DNA of 64,000 nucleotides, from positions 62,001-126,000 of the forward strand of contig NZ_SPQN01000001.1 of assembly GCF_004571065.1 (NCBI RefSeq). The letters are read 5' to 3'. The notes under the pieces were generated by a model. That model was given only the letters and a program-made list of their open reading frames with translations, was not told where the DNA came from and did no database searches. This DNA comes from Geodermatophilus sp. DF01-2 (lineage in GTDB: Bacteria > Actinomycetota > Actinomycetes > Mycobacteriales > Geodermatophilaceae). The first letter of the stretch is position 1, and each line of letters starts with the position of its first letter. The position numbers and the translations under genes are program-made. This document shows positions 9,316 through 17,962 of this stretch, piece after piece.

Positions 9316-10326
9316 GTGGCGATGACCAGCGGACCCGGTACCGGCGCCGACCCGGCCGACCAGCGACGCCAGGTGGAGCACGAGCCGGACATCGAAGCCT
9401 CCGCGATCGCTGCCGTGGCGCGGACCCGCGCCCAGGGAATGCACTTCTACGGGCAGATCCTAGGGATCACCCCTCGTCCTCCCGACGGCGGACCGGCCGG
9501 TCCGCAGCTGGTCCCCGACCCGGCGATCGTGCCGGGGGCCGTGCCGCCGGTGGCCGTGGCGGCCGTCGCGGACCTCGCCATGGGCTCGGCCGTCCGCGCC
9601 GTGGTGGGCGCCGGACGGCGGCTCGGCACGGTCACCATGGCCCTCCACCACCTCGCCCCGGTGGTCGCCGCCCCCGTGGTACCGGCGGCCCGGGTGGTGT
9701 GGATCGACGAGGAGCGGCGCCACGCGCTGGCCCGCGTCGACTGCACCGACGCCTCCGGGGTGGTGGTCGCGGCCGGGCAGGGCTGGTTCATGGCGCTCCC
9801 GGTGCCGGAGAGCGTGCAGCTCCGGCTGCTGCCGTGGGAGCACCACGACCTGCCTCCGGTCCGGCCCGTCGCGGCCGGCGCGCTCGAGCCGCACGAGCAG
9901 GCCGCGGTGCGGGCGACCGTCCGCGCCGCCGAACGCGCCCGCGCCCGCGGGACGTCGGTCGGCGAGGAGCTCACGGCCCTCACGTGGGAGGACGGCGCCC
10001 CCGCGGGCACGGCGCGCGGCTCGCTGCGGATCGGGCCCGAGCTGACCAACCGCGTGGGCCACGTGCAGGGCGGCGCCCTGTACGGCATCGGCCTGGCCGC
10101 CGCGGCGCGGGCCGTCGGCAGCACCGGAAGCGACGACGACTCGCCGCTGGTGCCGGCCGACGGGTCCTGGCAGTTCCTGACCCCCGGCGACGGCGACGTC
10201 CTGGTCGCCGAGGCCACGGTCCGCCGCGCGGGCCGGCGCGCCGCCTTCGCCTCGGTCACGCTGACCGTCGACGGGCGTGAGGTGGGCATCGGCCAGTTCG
10301 CCTTCCGGCCGGACACCGCCGGCTGA
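9316..10326 (+). CDS. Double-hotdog acyl-CoA thioesterase-like protein (copy 1)
   Basis: A 336-residue protein with two hotdog halves. The N-terminal half (about 60-165) carries VADLAMGSAVRAVVG and RRLGTVTMALHHL; the C-terminal half (about 220-330) carries NRVGHVQGGALYGIGLAAA and GSWQFLTPGDGDVLVAEA. The HVQGGALYG segment is the hotdog active-site helix. It probably hydrolyses acyl-CoAs, although non-catalytic hotdog proteins exist. It is clearly paralogous to 28253-29245. GTG at 9316 or ATG at 9322 are both possible starts. Confidence 0.75.
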   Translation: MAMTSGPGTGADPADQRRQVEHEPDIEASAIAAVARTRAQGMHFYGQILGITPRPPDGGPAGPQLVPDPAIVPGAVPPVAVAAVADLAMGSAVRAVVGAGRRLGTVTMALHHLAPVVAAPVVPAARVVWIDEERRHALARVDCTDASGVVVAAGQGWFMALPVPESVQLRLLPWEHHDLPPVRPVAAGALEPHEQAAVRATVRAAERARARGTSVGEELTALTWEDGAPAGTARGSLRIGPELTNRVGHVQGGALYGIGLAAAARAVGSTGSDDDSPLVPADGSWQFLTPGDGDVLVAEATVRRAGRRAAFASVTLTVDGREVGIGQFAFRPDTAG

Positions 10327-10362
10327 CCGCAGAGCGTCGGCAGGGCGGACATCGATTTCTGC

Positions 10363-11421
10363 TCAGTCCAGCGCGCCGGCCGGGACACCCAGCTCGTCGG
10401 CGAGCGCGCGGAGCGCCGCCGCGAGCCCCGCGGGCACGACGATCCCCTCCGCCAGCAGCGCCCGCCGGCGGACGTCGGCTGCCTCACCGGGCACCCGCAC
10501 CCGGTCCACGCCGGGCGCCGGGGCGCTGCCGCCGATCTCGCCGACGTAGCCGTCCACCCGCCCGATCAGTTCCTCGGGGTCCCCGAGGGCCGCGACGTCG
10601 ACGACGAGCAGGAAGTGCCCGAGGTCACGCTCCCGGCTGTAGTCCGACAGCGGCGGCACCGCGGCGCCGAAGGCCGCCCCGCTGAGCGCGCCGGCCAGCG
10701 CTCCCATGACCACGGCCAGTCCCGAGCCCTTGTGCCCGGCGAACGGCAGGACCGCACCGAGCAGGCCCAGCCGAGGATCGGTCGTCGGGTGGCCGTCGGG
10801 GTCCAGGGCCCACCCTTCCGGAATCGGCTCCCCGCGCTCGGCGGCCAGGTCGATGTTGCTGCGCGCCACCGCGCTGCAGGAGAGGTCGAGCACCACCGGG
10901 AAGCCGCGCGCGGGCACGGCGAAGGAGAACGGGTTGTTGCCCACCGCCGCCTGCCGCCCACCCGCCGGCGCCATGTTGGCCCGGGTGTTCTGGACGAGGA
11001 AGCAGACCATGCCCTGCTCGGCGGCGGCCCGGGTGAAGGAGCCGAGCGCGCCGAGGTGGTTGCTGCGGCGCACGGTCGTCACCGCCGCACCCAGCTCCCG
11101 GGCCACCTCGACGCTGTGCCGCACGGCCCACGCGGCGACGACCTGGCCGAGCCCGTTGCCGCCGTCCAGCACGGAGACCGCACCCGTGCGGGACAGCACC
11201 CGCAGCCGGGGCGCCGTGGCGATCGCGCCGTCCCGCAGGCGGGCCGCGTAGGGCGGCAGCAACCGCACCCCGTGGGTGCTCCTCCCGGCGAGGTCCGCGT
11301 CGATCAGCGCCGTCGCCGTGTCCTGGGCGTGCTGCTCGGGCAGGCCCAGCGCCGACAGCAGGGAGACGACGAACGACCGCAGCCGCGGCACCGGCACCGG
11401 TGCGGCGCCGGGCCGGCTCAC
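10363..11421 (-). CDS. Malate/L-lactate (LDH2/MDH2) family oxidoreductase, second copy
   Basis: A 352-residue protein of the same family as 7341-8423: ADLAGRSTHGVRLLPPY, TTVRRSNHLGALGSFT with the catalytic His, VGNNPFSFAVPARG, LDLSCSAVA and GHKGSGLAVVMGAL. It should interconvert a 2-hydroxy acid and a 2-oxo acid with NAD(P). The GTG start overlaps the stop of the upstream LLM gene by four bases, and it is the last gene of a long leftward run from about 22 kb. It converges on the thioesterase gene. Confidence 0.86.
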   Translation of the reverse strand: MSRPGAAPVPVPRLRSFVVSLLSALGLPEQHAQDTATALIDADLAGRSTHGVRLLPPYAARLRDGAIATAPRLRVLSRTGAVSVLDGGNGLGQVVAAWAVRHSVEVARELGAAVTTVRRSNHLGALGSFTRAAAEQGMVCFLVQNTRANMAPAGGRQAAVGNNPFSFAVPARGFPVVLDLSCSAVARSNIDLAAERGEPIPEGWALDPDGHPTTDPRLGLLGAVLPFAGHKGSGLAVVMGALAGALSGAAFGAAVPPLSDYSRERDLGHFLLVVDVAALGDPEELIGRVDGYVGEIGGSAPAPGVDRVRVPGEAADVRRRALLAEGIVVPAGLAAALRALADELGVPAGALD

Positions 11422-12437
11422 AGCTCCCCCACCGCGACGCACGCCTCGGCGAAGCCGCTCCACTGCGCGGAGTACGGCACCGGGGCGGGCACCTGCACGG
11501 TGGTGACCAGGCCGGCCCATCGCGCGCCCAGCGCGGCCGCCAGCTCGGGATAGGCCGCCGCCGTGCAGAACTCGTCGAGCACCTCGTCGGGCACCGCCGC
11601 GGCGAGGTCGTCCCAGCGCTCTCGGCGCACCAGCTCGCGCAGCTCGTCCCGCAGCGCGCCCCACCCGTGGTGCTCGAGAACCGGCAGGTAGGCCAGCGTG
11701 GAGCCGTAGAACGCGACCCGCGCCCGGGCCTGCTCCCGCGCGAGAGCCACGTCCGCCCGGGTCGCACCGGTCGCCACGAAGCCGCCGCCGAAGATCTCGA
11801 AGCCGGCCAGGTCGCGGCCCGCCCGTCCCGCGCCGGCCGCCAGCCGCGGCCGGACGACGTCGCGCACGTAGCCCGGCGTGTTGAACACGTGCAGCCGCAC
11901 GCCGTCGCACAGCTCGGCGGCCAGCTCGAGGTTGTACGGGTTCACCGCCGCGAGGTCGACGGCCACCCGGCCGTGCGGGGCCGGGCCCGGGCTGAACTCC
12001 GGGGTCATCAGGTCCAGCGCGTAGAAGGGTCCGGAGTGGCGCAGCGGCTCGCCGGTCTCCCAGCTGCGCCAGACGGCCCGCAGCGCCTGCACGTAGTCGC
12101 GCATCCGCGGCCCCGGCGAGTCCCAGGGCACGCCGAAGCGGTGCTCCATGTGCCGCTTCACCTGCGTGCCGAGCCCCAGCCGGAAGCGCCCGCCGGTCTG
12201 GTCGTGCAGCATGCGGGCGCCGTAGGCGACCACCATGGGGCTGCGCGGGAAGGCGATGGTGACCGCCGTGGCCAGGCCGATCCGCTCGGTGGTCACCGCC
12301 GCCATCGCCATCGTCAGCAGCGGGTCACGCCGGTTCTCCGAGTCGCACACCCCGCCCGCGCCGGCCCGTTCGAGCTCGGCGGCGGTCACGGCGACCTCGT
12401 GCGTCGGCGTCGTCCGCAGACTCGCCTCAATCCGCAC
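11418..12437 (-). CDS. LLM-class F420/flavin-dependent oxidoreductase (TIGR03617-like)
   Basis: A 339-residue luciferase-like TIM barrel. It shows the LLM pattern GLATAVTIAFPRSPMVVAY, LHDQTGGRFRLGLGTQVKRHMEHRFG and a conserved W.SWETGEPL region. This subgroup usually binds coenzyme F420 and oxidises alcohols or acts on acyl-CoA-linked substrates. GTG is preceded by GGAGG five bases upstream. It sits between an acyl-CoA dehydrogenase gene and a malate/lactate-type dehydrogenase gene, which supports a catabolic role. Confidence 0.83.
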   Translation of the reverse strand: MRIEASLRTTPTHEVAVTAAELERAGAGGVCDSENRRDPLLTMAMAAVTTERIGLATAVTIAFPRSPMVVAYGARMLHDQTGGRFRLGLGTQVKRHMEHRFGVPWDSPGPRMRDYVQALRAVWRSWETGEPLRHSGPFYALDLMTPEFSPGPAPHGRVAVDLAAVNPYNLELAAELCDGVRLHVFNTPGYVRDVVRPRLAAGAGRAGRDLAGFEIFGGGFVATGATRADVALAREQARARVAFYGSTLAYLPVLEHHGWGALRDELRELVRRERWDDLAAAVPDEVLDEFCTAAAYPELAAALGARWAGLVTTVQVPAPVPYSAQWSGFAEACVAVGEL

Positions 12438-12473
12438 GGCGACCTCCGCGGCGGCGGCCGAGCGGTGGCCGGC

Positions 12474-13706
12474 TCACGCCGGCACCCCCGAGCGCAGCAG
12501 CTGGCGGGCGACGGTGACGCGGTGGATCTCCGAGGCGCCCTCGACGATCCGCCAGATCCGGACCAGCCGGTAGTAGTACTCGATGGGCAGGTCCTTGCCC
12601 AGGCCCAGCGCACCGTGGCCCTGCAGGCACTGGTCGGCGACCCGCTGCATCAGCTCGGTGCCCAGCACCTTGGCCGTGGAGGACTCGTAGCGGATGTCGG
12701 TCCGGCCCGCGTCAAGCTTGCGCGCGGCGTCGATGTTCACCAGCCGGAGCGCGTGCAGCCCCATCGCACCGTCGGCGATCCAGTTCTGGATCGTCTGCCG
12801 GGAGGCCAGCGGCTCGCCGAAGGTCACCCGCTCCTTGGCGTGCGCCATGAGCATGTCCAGCAGCCGGGCCGTGGCGCCGGCGCAGCGCGCCGCGATCTCC
12901 AGCCGCCGGACGGCGAGCCGGTTCTGCATCGGGATGAACGCCTGGCCGACCTCGCCCAGCACCTGGGCGTCGTCGAGCTCGACGTCGTCGAAGCGCACCT
13001 CGCAGGGCCGGTAGTTGGAGATCGTCGGCAGCCGCCGCTCCACGACGACGCCCGGCGTCCCCCGGTCGACGAGGAAGGCGGTCATCCCGCCCCGGCTGCC
13101 CAACTCCTGATCGGTGACGGCGACGACGATGAGGAAGTCGGCCCAGTCGGCCTTGCCGATCCACTTCTTGCGGCCGCTCAGCACCCACCGGCCGTCCCGC
13201 CGCTCGGCGTGCGTGGCGATGCCCGAGATGTCCGACCCCGCGCCGGGCTCGGTGATCCCGACGCCGGAGGTGATCTCCCCGCGGGCGTAGGGCTCGAGGT
13301 AGCGGCCGCGCTGCTCCTCGTTCACCGCGTTGCTCAACCAGTGCAGGTTCGGCGACTCCGGCGGCAGGATGAACGGGACGACGGTCTTGCTCATCTCCTC
13401 GGTCACCAGCAGCTTGGCCAGCGCGCCGTGGCCCTGGCCGCCGAACTCGGCCGGCACGTCGATCCCCCACAGCCCGCGCTCGCGGGCGCTGTCCAGCAGC
13501 CCCTGGTACGTCTCCGGAGGCAGGTCGCCGACGGGGTCGAACTGGTAGCTGCGGCCGGGCTCGGCCTGGAAGGGCTCCGTGCGCTGGCTGGCCTGCAGCT
13601 CGAGGCGCACGGCCTCGGGCTCCAGGGGCAGCAGCTCCTCCTGCACGAAGGCGCGCACCCGGTCGCGCAGCTCGATCAGTTCGGCGGGGACGTCGGTCGG
13701 GCTCAT
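12474..13706 (-). CDS. Acyl-CoA dehydrogenase
   Basis: A 410-residue acyl-CoA dehydrogenase. FAD and substrate motifs are GVGITEPGAGSDISG, KKWIGKADWAD, VTFGEPLASRQTIQNWIAD and the C-terminal GASEIHRVTVARQLL. It should introduce the alpha,beta double bond into an acyl-CoA, with electrons passed to ETF. It lies between the LLM and MmgE/PrpD genes in the same operon, with short gaps of 32-36 bp. Substrate chain type is not evident; the Y-R-L-V-R-I-W-R-I-V-E-G-A-S-E-I-H tail resembles short/branched-chain enzymes. Confidence 0.9.
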   Translation of the reverse strand: MSPTDVPAELIELRDRVRAFVQEELLPLEPEAVRLELQASQRTEPFQAEPGRSYQFDPVGDLPPETYQGLLDSARERGLWGIDVPAEFGGQGHGALAKLLVTEEMSKTVVPFILPPESPNLHWLSNAVNEEQRGRYLEPYARGEITSGVGITEPGAGSDISGIATHAERRDGRWVLSGRKKWIGKADWADFLIVVAVTDQELGSRGGMTAFLVDRGTPGVVVERRLPTISNYRPCEVRFDDVELDDAQVLGEVGQAFIPMQNRLAVRRLEIAARCAGATARLLDMLMAHAKERVTFGEPLASRQTIQNWIADGAMGLHALRLVNIDAARKLDAGRTDIRYESSTAKVLGTELMQRVADQCLQGHGALGLGKDLPIEYYYRLVRIWRIVEGASEIHRVTVARQLLRSGVPA

Positions 13707-13738
13707 GGGATCTCCCGGGGTCGGGGGCGGGGGCGTAG

Positions 13739-15100
13739 TCAGGACAGCCGCCGGGCGAGCACCGAGCGGACCGGCCGGTCGGCCCAGCCGAACACGGCGT
13801 CCGCGAAGGGCTTGACGCGCTCGCCCAGCCCGCCACGGCCGAGGCAGTCGGCCACCTTCTCGAGCAGCTCGTCGTCGGACAGCGGGGTGTCGGCGCTGCC
13901 GCGCAGGGCGTGCGTGCGCCGGCCGACCGTCCGCCCGTCGGCCAGGTGCAGGGTCACCTCGGCGAAGCGCGGGAACGGCGGGCCGTCGTCCTCGGTGGGC
14001 GTGACCCGGGGCAGGAACCCCTGGATCTCCGGCCGGCGGACCTGCTCGTCGTCGAAGCTGCGCAGCTTGACCTCGCCGTCCAGCAGCGCCGCCGCCACGG
14101 CGAACTGCATGCTGAACTTCGCCTCCAGCCCGGTGGTCGGCCGGTCGTGCAGGAGCGGGGCCAGCCCGCCGCGGTTGGCCCGCATCTCCACGCGGTCGAC
14201 GTCGGCCAGGGTGAGCCCGTGCTCGGCCCGCAGGTCCAGCAGCAGGTCGATGGTGCGGTGGGTGGCGTAGCACAGCGGGTACTTCTTGACGTCGATGCCG
14301 CTGGTGACCAGCTCCCCGGGGCCCTGCCCGAGCGTGGCGAGCTCGGCGTCCAGCGCCGCGGCCGCCTCCGGGGTGGAGTAGAGCCGCAGGAAACCGCCGG
14401 TGCCGCCGTCGAGCGCCTCCGCCGACGCGGTCATCCCGGCGCCGGCCAGCGCCACCGATCGCAGCGCCGCCGCCCCGCAGGAGCCGGCCTGGAAGGACTT
14501 GGCCATCGTGCCGAAGTTCTGCCGGGTGCCGGCCGCCTGCGCCACGGCCAGGCCGAGCGCGTCGCGGACGGCGTCGCGGCCCAGCCCGGTCAGGTGTGCG
14601 ACCGCCGCCGTCGCACCCAGCAGGCCGATCGTGCTGGTCGAGTGCCAACCCCGGGCGTAGTGGTCGAGCGCGCAGGCCTTGGACAGCTTGCAGATCACCT
14701 CGAACCCGACGGCGTAGGCCGCGCTCAGCCGCCGCCCGTCGGCGCCGCCGGCCTCCGCCGCCGCGACCAGCGCCGGCAGCAGCGCGATGCTCGGGTGGCC
14801 GCGCAGCGGGCTGGTGACGTCGTCGTAGTCGAGGACGTGCCCGACGGCACCGTTGACCAGGGCGGCGTGCTCGGGCGGGAGCGAACCGGTACCGGCCCAC
14901 ACGCTGGCCGGCCCGGTCGAGCCGGCGACGTAGCCGGTGAGCGCGACGTCGACCGGGTCGCCGGTGGCCGCGACCGCGACCGCGAAGGTGTCGAGGAACG
15001 CCCGGGCGACGGCGTGCACGGTCTCCGCGGTCGTGTCCGCCGGGTCGACGGAGACGACGTGCTCGGCGATCCGCTCGCCGGCGGTCGGCGCGCCGCTCAT
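13739..15100 (-). CDS. MmgE/PrpD family protein (copy 1)
   Basis: A 453-residue MmgE/PrpD-fold protein. Recognisable segments are FLDTFAVAVAATGDPVD, NGAVGHVLDYDDVT, GHPSIALLPALVA, GWHSTSTIG, QNFGTMAKSFQAG and KKYPLCYATH. The family includes 2-methylcitrate dehydratase, cis-aconitate decarboxylase and iminodisuccinate epimerase, all acting on tricarboxylate-like acids. The ATG overlaps the stop of the upstream CaiB gene (ATGA). Its presence in a CoA-transferase operon argues for a role in processing a carboxylic acid, but which reaction is open. Confidence 0.87.
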   Translation of the reverse strand: MSGAPTAGERIAEHVVSVDPADTTAETVHAVARAFLDTFAVAVAATGDPVDVALTGYVAGSTGPASVWAGTGSLPPEHAALVNGAVGHVLDYDDVTSPLRGHPSIALLPALVAAAEAGGADGRRLSAAYAVGFEVICKLSKACALDHYARGWHSTSTIGLLGATAAVAHLTGLGRDAVRDALGLAVAQAAGTRQNFGTMAKSFQAGSCGAAALRSVALAGAGMTASAEALDGGTGGFLRLYSTPEAAAALDAELATLGQGPGELVTSGIDVKKYPLCYATHRTIDLLLDLRAEHGLTLADVDRVEMRANRGGLAPLLHDRPTTGLEAKFSMQFAVAAALLDGEVKLRSFDDEQVRRPEIQGFLPRVTPTEDDGPPFPRFAEVTLHLADGRTVGRRTHALRGSADTPLSDDELLEKVADCLGRGGLGERVKPFADAVFGWADRPVRSVLARRLS

Positions 15101-16317
15101 GCGAGGACCCCCTCGGCCCGGAGCCGGGCGATCTCCGCGTCGTCGAGGCCCAGCACCTCGTGACAGATCTCGCGGGTGTGCTGGCCGAGCATCGGCGCCG
15201 GGCGGGTCAGCGTCGCCGGTGTGCCGGTCAGCTGGAACGGTGGCGCGTTGTACAACGTCTCCCCCATCTCCGGGTGCTCGAGGCGCACCCAGTGCCCGCG
15301 GGCCCGCAGGTGCGGATCCCGCTCGACGACGTCGGCGGCGTCCTGCACCACGCCGGCCGGGACCCCCGCCGCCTGCAGGCGGGTGAACAGGTCGTCGGCG
15401 TCGCGGTCGGCGGTGGCCGCGGCGATCAGGCCGTCGAGCACCTCGCGGTCGCGGTGCCGGGCGGCCTCGGTGGCCCACTCGGCAGGGCAGGACTCCTCGG
15501 GCAGGCCGAGCACCGCCCGCAGCGCCGGCCACAGCCGGTCGTCGGTCACCGCTATCGCGATCCACCGGTCCTCGCCCGCGCAGCGGTACACCCCGTGCGG
15601 CGCGTACCGCAGGTGCGCGTTGCCCAGCGGCTGCGGGTCGCGGCCGTTGACCGTGGCCTCCAGGAACGCCGCCCCGAGGACGGCGATCGTCGGCTCGGTC
15701 TGGGCGATGTCGAGGTACTGTCCGCGTCCGGTCCGGCGGGCGTGCCGGAGCGCGGCGAGCACGGCGAACGCCGAGTGGCAGGGATTGGGGATGTGGTCCG
15801 GGTAGTTGGTGCCGGTGCCCGCCGGTTCCCGGTCCGGCAGCCCGCTGAGGTGGTGGATGCCGACCAGTGCACCGATGGTGAGCCCGTACCCCAGGAAGTC
15901 GCGCTCGGGGCCGCTGTCGCCCGACATCGACATCGCCAGGTAGACCGCCCGCGGGTTGATCTCCCGGACGTCGTCGTAGCCCAGGCCGAACTTCGCCATG
16001 GTGCCCGGCGTGAAGTTGTTGGCCACGACGTCGCTGGCCGCCACGATCCGGCGGGCCAGCTCGCGCCCCTCCGCGGTGCGCAGGTCGATCGTGATGCTGC
16101 GCTTGCTGGTGTTGCGGTCGGCGAAGTAGCCGCTGCGGTTGATGCCCTTGACGCCGTCCTTGAACGGCGCCGACAACCGGATGCCGTCCACCTTGGCGCT
16201 GCTCTCGATCTTGATGACGTCGGCGCCGTGGTCGGCCAGCATCTTGGTCGTGTAGGAGCCCGCACCGACCCAGGTGAAGTCGGCGATCCGGACGCCGCTG
16301 AGCGGAAGCCGTCCCAT
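15097..16317 (-). CDS. CaiB/BaiF family CoA transferase (copy 1)
   Basis: A 406-residue class III CoA transferase. It has GVRIADFTWVGAGSYTTKMLADHGADVIKIE at the N-terminus, NTSKRSITIDLRT, NFTPGTMAKFGLGYDDV, and the typical C-terminal MLGQHTREICHEVLG. Family enzymes move CoA between acyl-CoA and free acid through an aspartyl-CoA intermediate. The Asp normally sits about 170 residues in; YPDHIPNPCHSAFAVL is the corresponding region. The gene follows another CaiB gene with a TGATG overlap, so the two may form a heteromer. Confidence 0.88.
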   Translation of the reverse strand: MGRLPLSGVRIADFTWVGAGSYTTKMLADHGADVIKIESSAKVDGIRLSAPFKDGVKGINRSGYFADRNTSKRSITIDLRTAEGRELARRIVAASDVVANNFTPGTMAKFGLGYDDVREINPRAVYLAMSMSGDSGPERDFLGYGLTIGALVGIHHLSGLPDREPAGTGTNYPDHIPNPCHSAFAVLAALRHARRTGRGQYLDIAQTEPTIAVLGAAFLEATVNGRDPQPLGNAHLRYAPHGVYRCAGEDRWIAIAVTDDRLWPALRAVLGLPEESCPAEWATEAARHRDREVLDGLIAAATADRDADDLFTRLQAAGVPAGVVQDAADVVERDPHLRARGHWVRLEHPEMGETLYNAPPFQLTGTPATLTRPAPMLGQHTREICHEVLGLDDAEIARLRAEGVLA

Positions 16318-17552
16318 CAGATCACCCCCGCTGTCCTCAGCTCGGCCACCCGCTCGGCCGAGCAGCCCAGTTCGTGCAGGACCTCGACGGTGTGCTCGCC
16401 CAGCCGCGGCGCGCGGCCCTTCAGCCGCCACGGCGTCTCCGAGAGCGCGTACGGCGCCCCGGGCATGACCGCCGCCCCGCCGTCGGGTCCCTCGACGGAG
16501 ACGAAGTAGTCGCGGTGGCGCAGCTGCGCGCTCTCGAGGATGTCCGAGGGCTTGGAGACCGGGCACAGCGGCACCCGCCACTTCTGCGCGTCGCGGTACA
16601 GCTCGGCCTTGGTCCGGCTCGCGGCGAAGGGCAGGAAGATCTCCGCGAACAGGTCCCGGTTCTCCTCGGCCTCCACGAACTCCCGCTCGCCCCACTGCTC
16701 GCCGCGGAACTCGTCGACCCGGGGCACGGCCTCGCTGTCGAGCCAGGCGACCAGGTTCGGCCAGAAGCGATTGCCCCCGATGCCGCCGGCGAGCAGGTAG
16801 ACGTAGCCGTCGGCGCACGGGAAGACCCCGGCGCCGGCGCGCCACTGCCGGCCCCCGGTGCGCCGGCGGACCCGCCCCTCGAGGTCCTGGAACTGGGCGG
16901 CGTTCTCCAGGCCCATCACGACCGACTCCTGCACCGAGACGTCGACGTGCTGGCCCTGGCCCGTGGCCTCGGCGGCGGTCAGCGCCAGCATCGAGGCGAC
17001 CGCTCCGAAGAGGTTCCCCGCCGCGTACGCCTGCTGCTGGCCGGCCTGGACCGGCGGGCCGTCCACGTACCCGCCGAGGTAGAGCAGCCCACCCATCGCC
17101 AGGCAGACCAGGTCGCTGGCCTCGTGGTGCGCGTAGGGACCGGTCTGCCCGAACGGCGTGATGCTCGTCGTCACCAGCCGGGGGTTGTCCTCGCTGAGCT
17201 GCTCGTGCCCCAGGCCCCGGGCGGCCATCCGGCCGGGGCTGTCGGTCTCGATGACCAGGTCGGCGCCGGCGGCGAGCTCGCGCAGCACCTGCTGCCCCTC
17301 GGGGTGGTCCAGGTCGAGCCGCAGGCTGCGCTTGCTCGTGTTGTTGTAGAGGTAGGGCAGGCTGCGCTCGGGACCCGGCCGGTCGCCGGCGAACGGCGGC
17401 TGGTGCCGCAGCGCCGTCCCGCCGGATGGCTCCACGAGCACGACGTCGGCACCGAGCTCGGCGAACAGCTTGCCGCAGTAGTTGCCCAGCGGCCCGGACA
17501 GGTCCAGCACCCGCAGGCCCGCCAGCGCGCCCGCGGCGTCCGGCTGCGTCAC
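16317..17552 (-). CDS. CaiB/BaiF family CoA transferase (copy 2)
   Basis: A 411-residue class III CoA transferase with GLRVLDLSGPLGNYCGKLFAELGADVVLVEP, NNTSKRSLRLDLDHPEGQ, SITPFGQTGPYAHHEASDL and the C-terminal LGEHTVEVLHELG. It overlaps the DUF35 OB-fold gene (GTGA) upstream and the other CaiB gene (TGATG) downstream. Two adjacent, divergent CaiB genes suggest a two-subunit transferase as in succinyl-CoA:benzylsuccinate CoA transferase. That is an inference from arrangement only. Confidence 0.88.
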   Translation of the reverse strand: MTQPDAAGALAGLRVLDLSGPLGNYCGKLFAELGADVVLVEPSGGTALRHQPPFAGDRPGPERSLPYLYNNTSKRSLRLDLDHPEGQQVLRELAAGADLVIETDSPGRMAARGLGHEQLSEDNPRLVTTSITPFGQTGPYAHHEASDLVCLAMGGLLYLGGYVDGPPVQAGQQQAYAAGNLFGAVASMLALTAAEATGQGQHVDVSVQESVVMGLENAAQFQDLEGRVRRRTGGRQWRAGAGVFPCADGYVYLLAGGIGGNRFWPNLVAWLDSEAVPRVDEFRGEQWGEREFVEAEENRDLFAEIFLPFAASRTKAELYRDAQKWRVPLCPVSKPSDILESAQLRHRDYFVSVEGPDGGAAVMPGAPYALSETPWRLKGRAPRLGEHTVEVLHELGCSAERVAELRTAGVI

Positions 17553-17962
17553 GAGTCCTCCGGGGTGAACCGCGGGAGCGTGACCTCCTCGGTGACCGGG
17601 TCGAAGACGACGCGCACGCGGTCGCCGACCCGCACCTGGCTGGGCGGGACGCCGACGACGTTGCTGAACATCCGCGGCCCCTCGTCGAGCTGGACGAGCG
17701 AGACGTTGTACGGAACGTCGTCGGCGAAGGCCTTGTCGTAGACCTGGTGGAAGACGATGGCGGAGTACACCTCGCCGCGGCCGCTCAGCGGCACCCACTC
17801 GTGCCCGACCTCCAGGCACTCGGGGCAGACCCGGCTGATCGGGTAGCGGATGTGCCGGCAGCGCGCGCATTGCTGCATGACCAGCTGCTGGTTGCGCGTG
17901 CCGTCCCAGAACGGCCTCGTCTCGTCGCTGATCTCCGGCAGCGGCTTGGGGTGGTCGCTCAT
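17549..17962 (-). CDS. Zn-ribbon/OB-fold (DUF35) protein, thiolase partner
   Basis: A 137-residue protein with an N-terminal zinc ribbon, CARCRHIRYPISRVCPEC (CxxC...CxxC), and an OB-fold (VYSAIVFHQVYD, VSLVQLDEGPRMFSNVVG). Such proteins bind acyl-CoA and pair with SCP-x/Ltp-type thiolases, supplying part of the substrate channel. Its ATG overlaps the stop of the thiolase gene by four bases, the usual arrangement for a partner pair. Confidence 0.9.
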   Translation of the reverse strand: MSDHPKPLPEISDETRPFWDGTRNQQLVMQQCARCRHIRYPISRVCPECLEVGHEWVPLSGRGEVYSAIVFHQVYDKAFADDVPYNVSLVQLDEGPRMFSNVVGVPPSQVRVGDRVRVVFDPVTEEVTLPRFTPEDS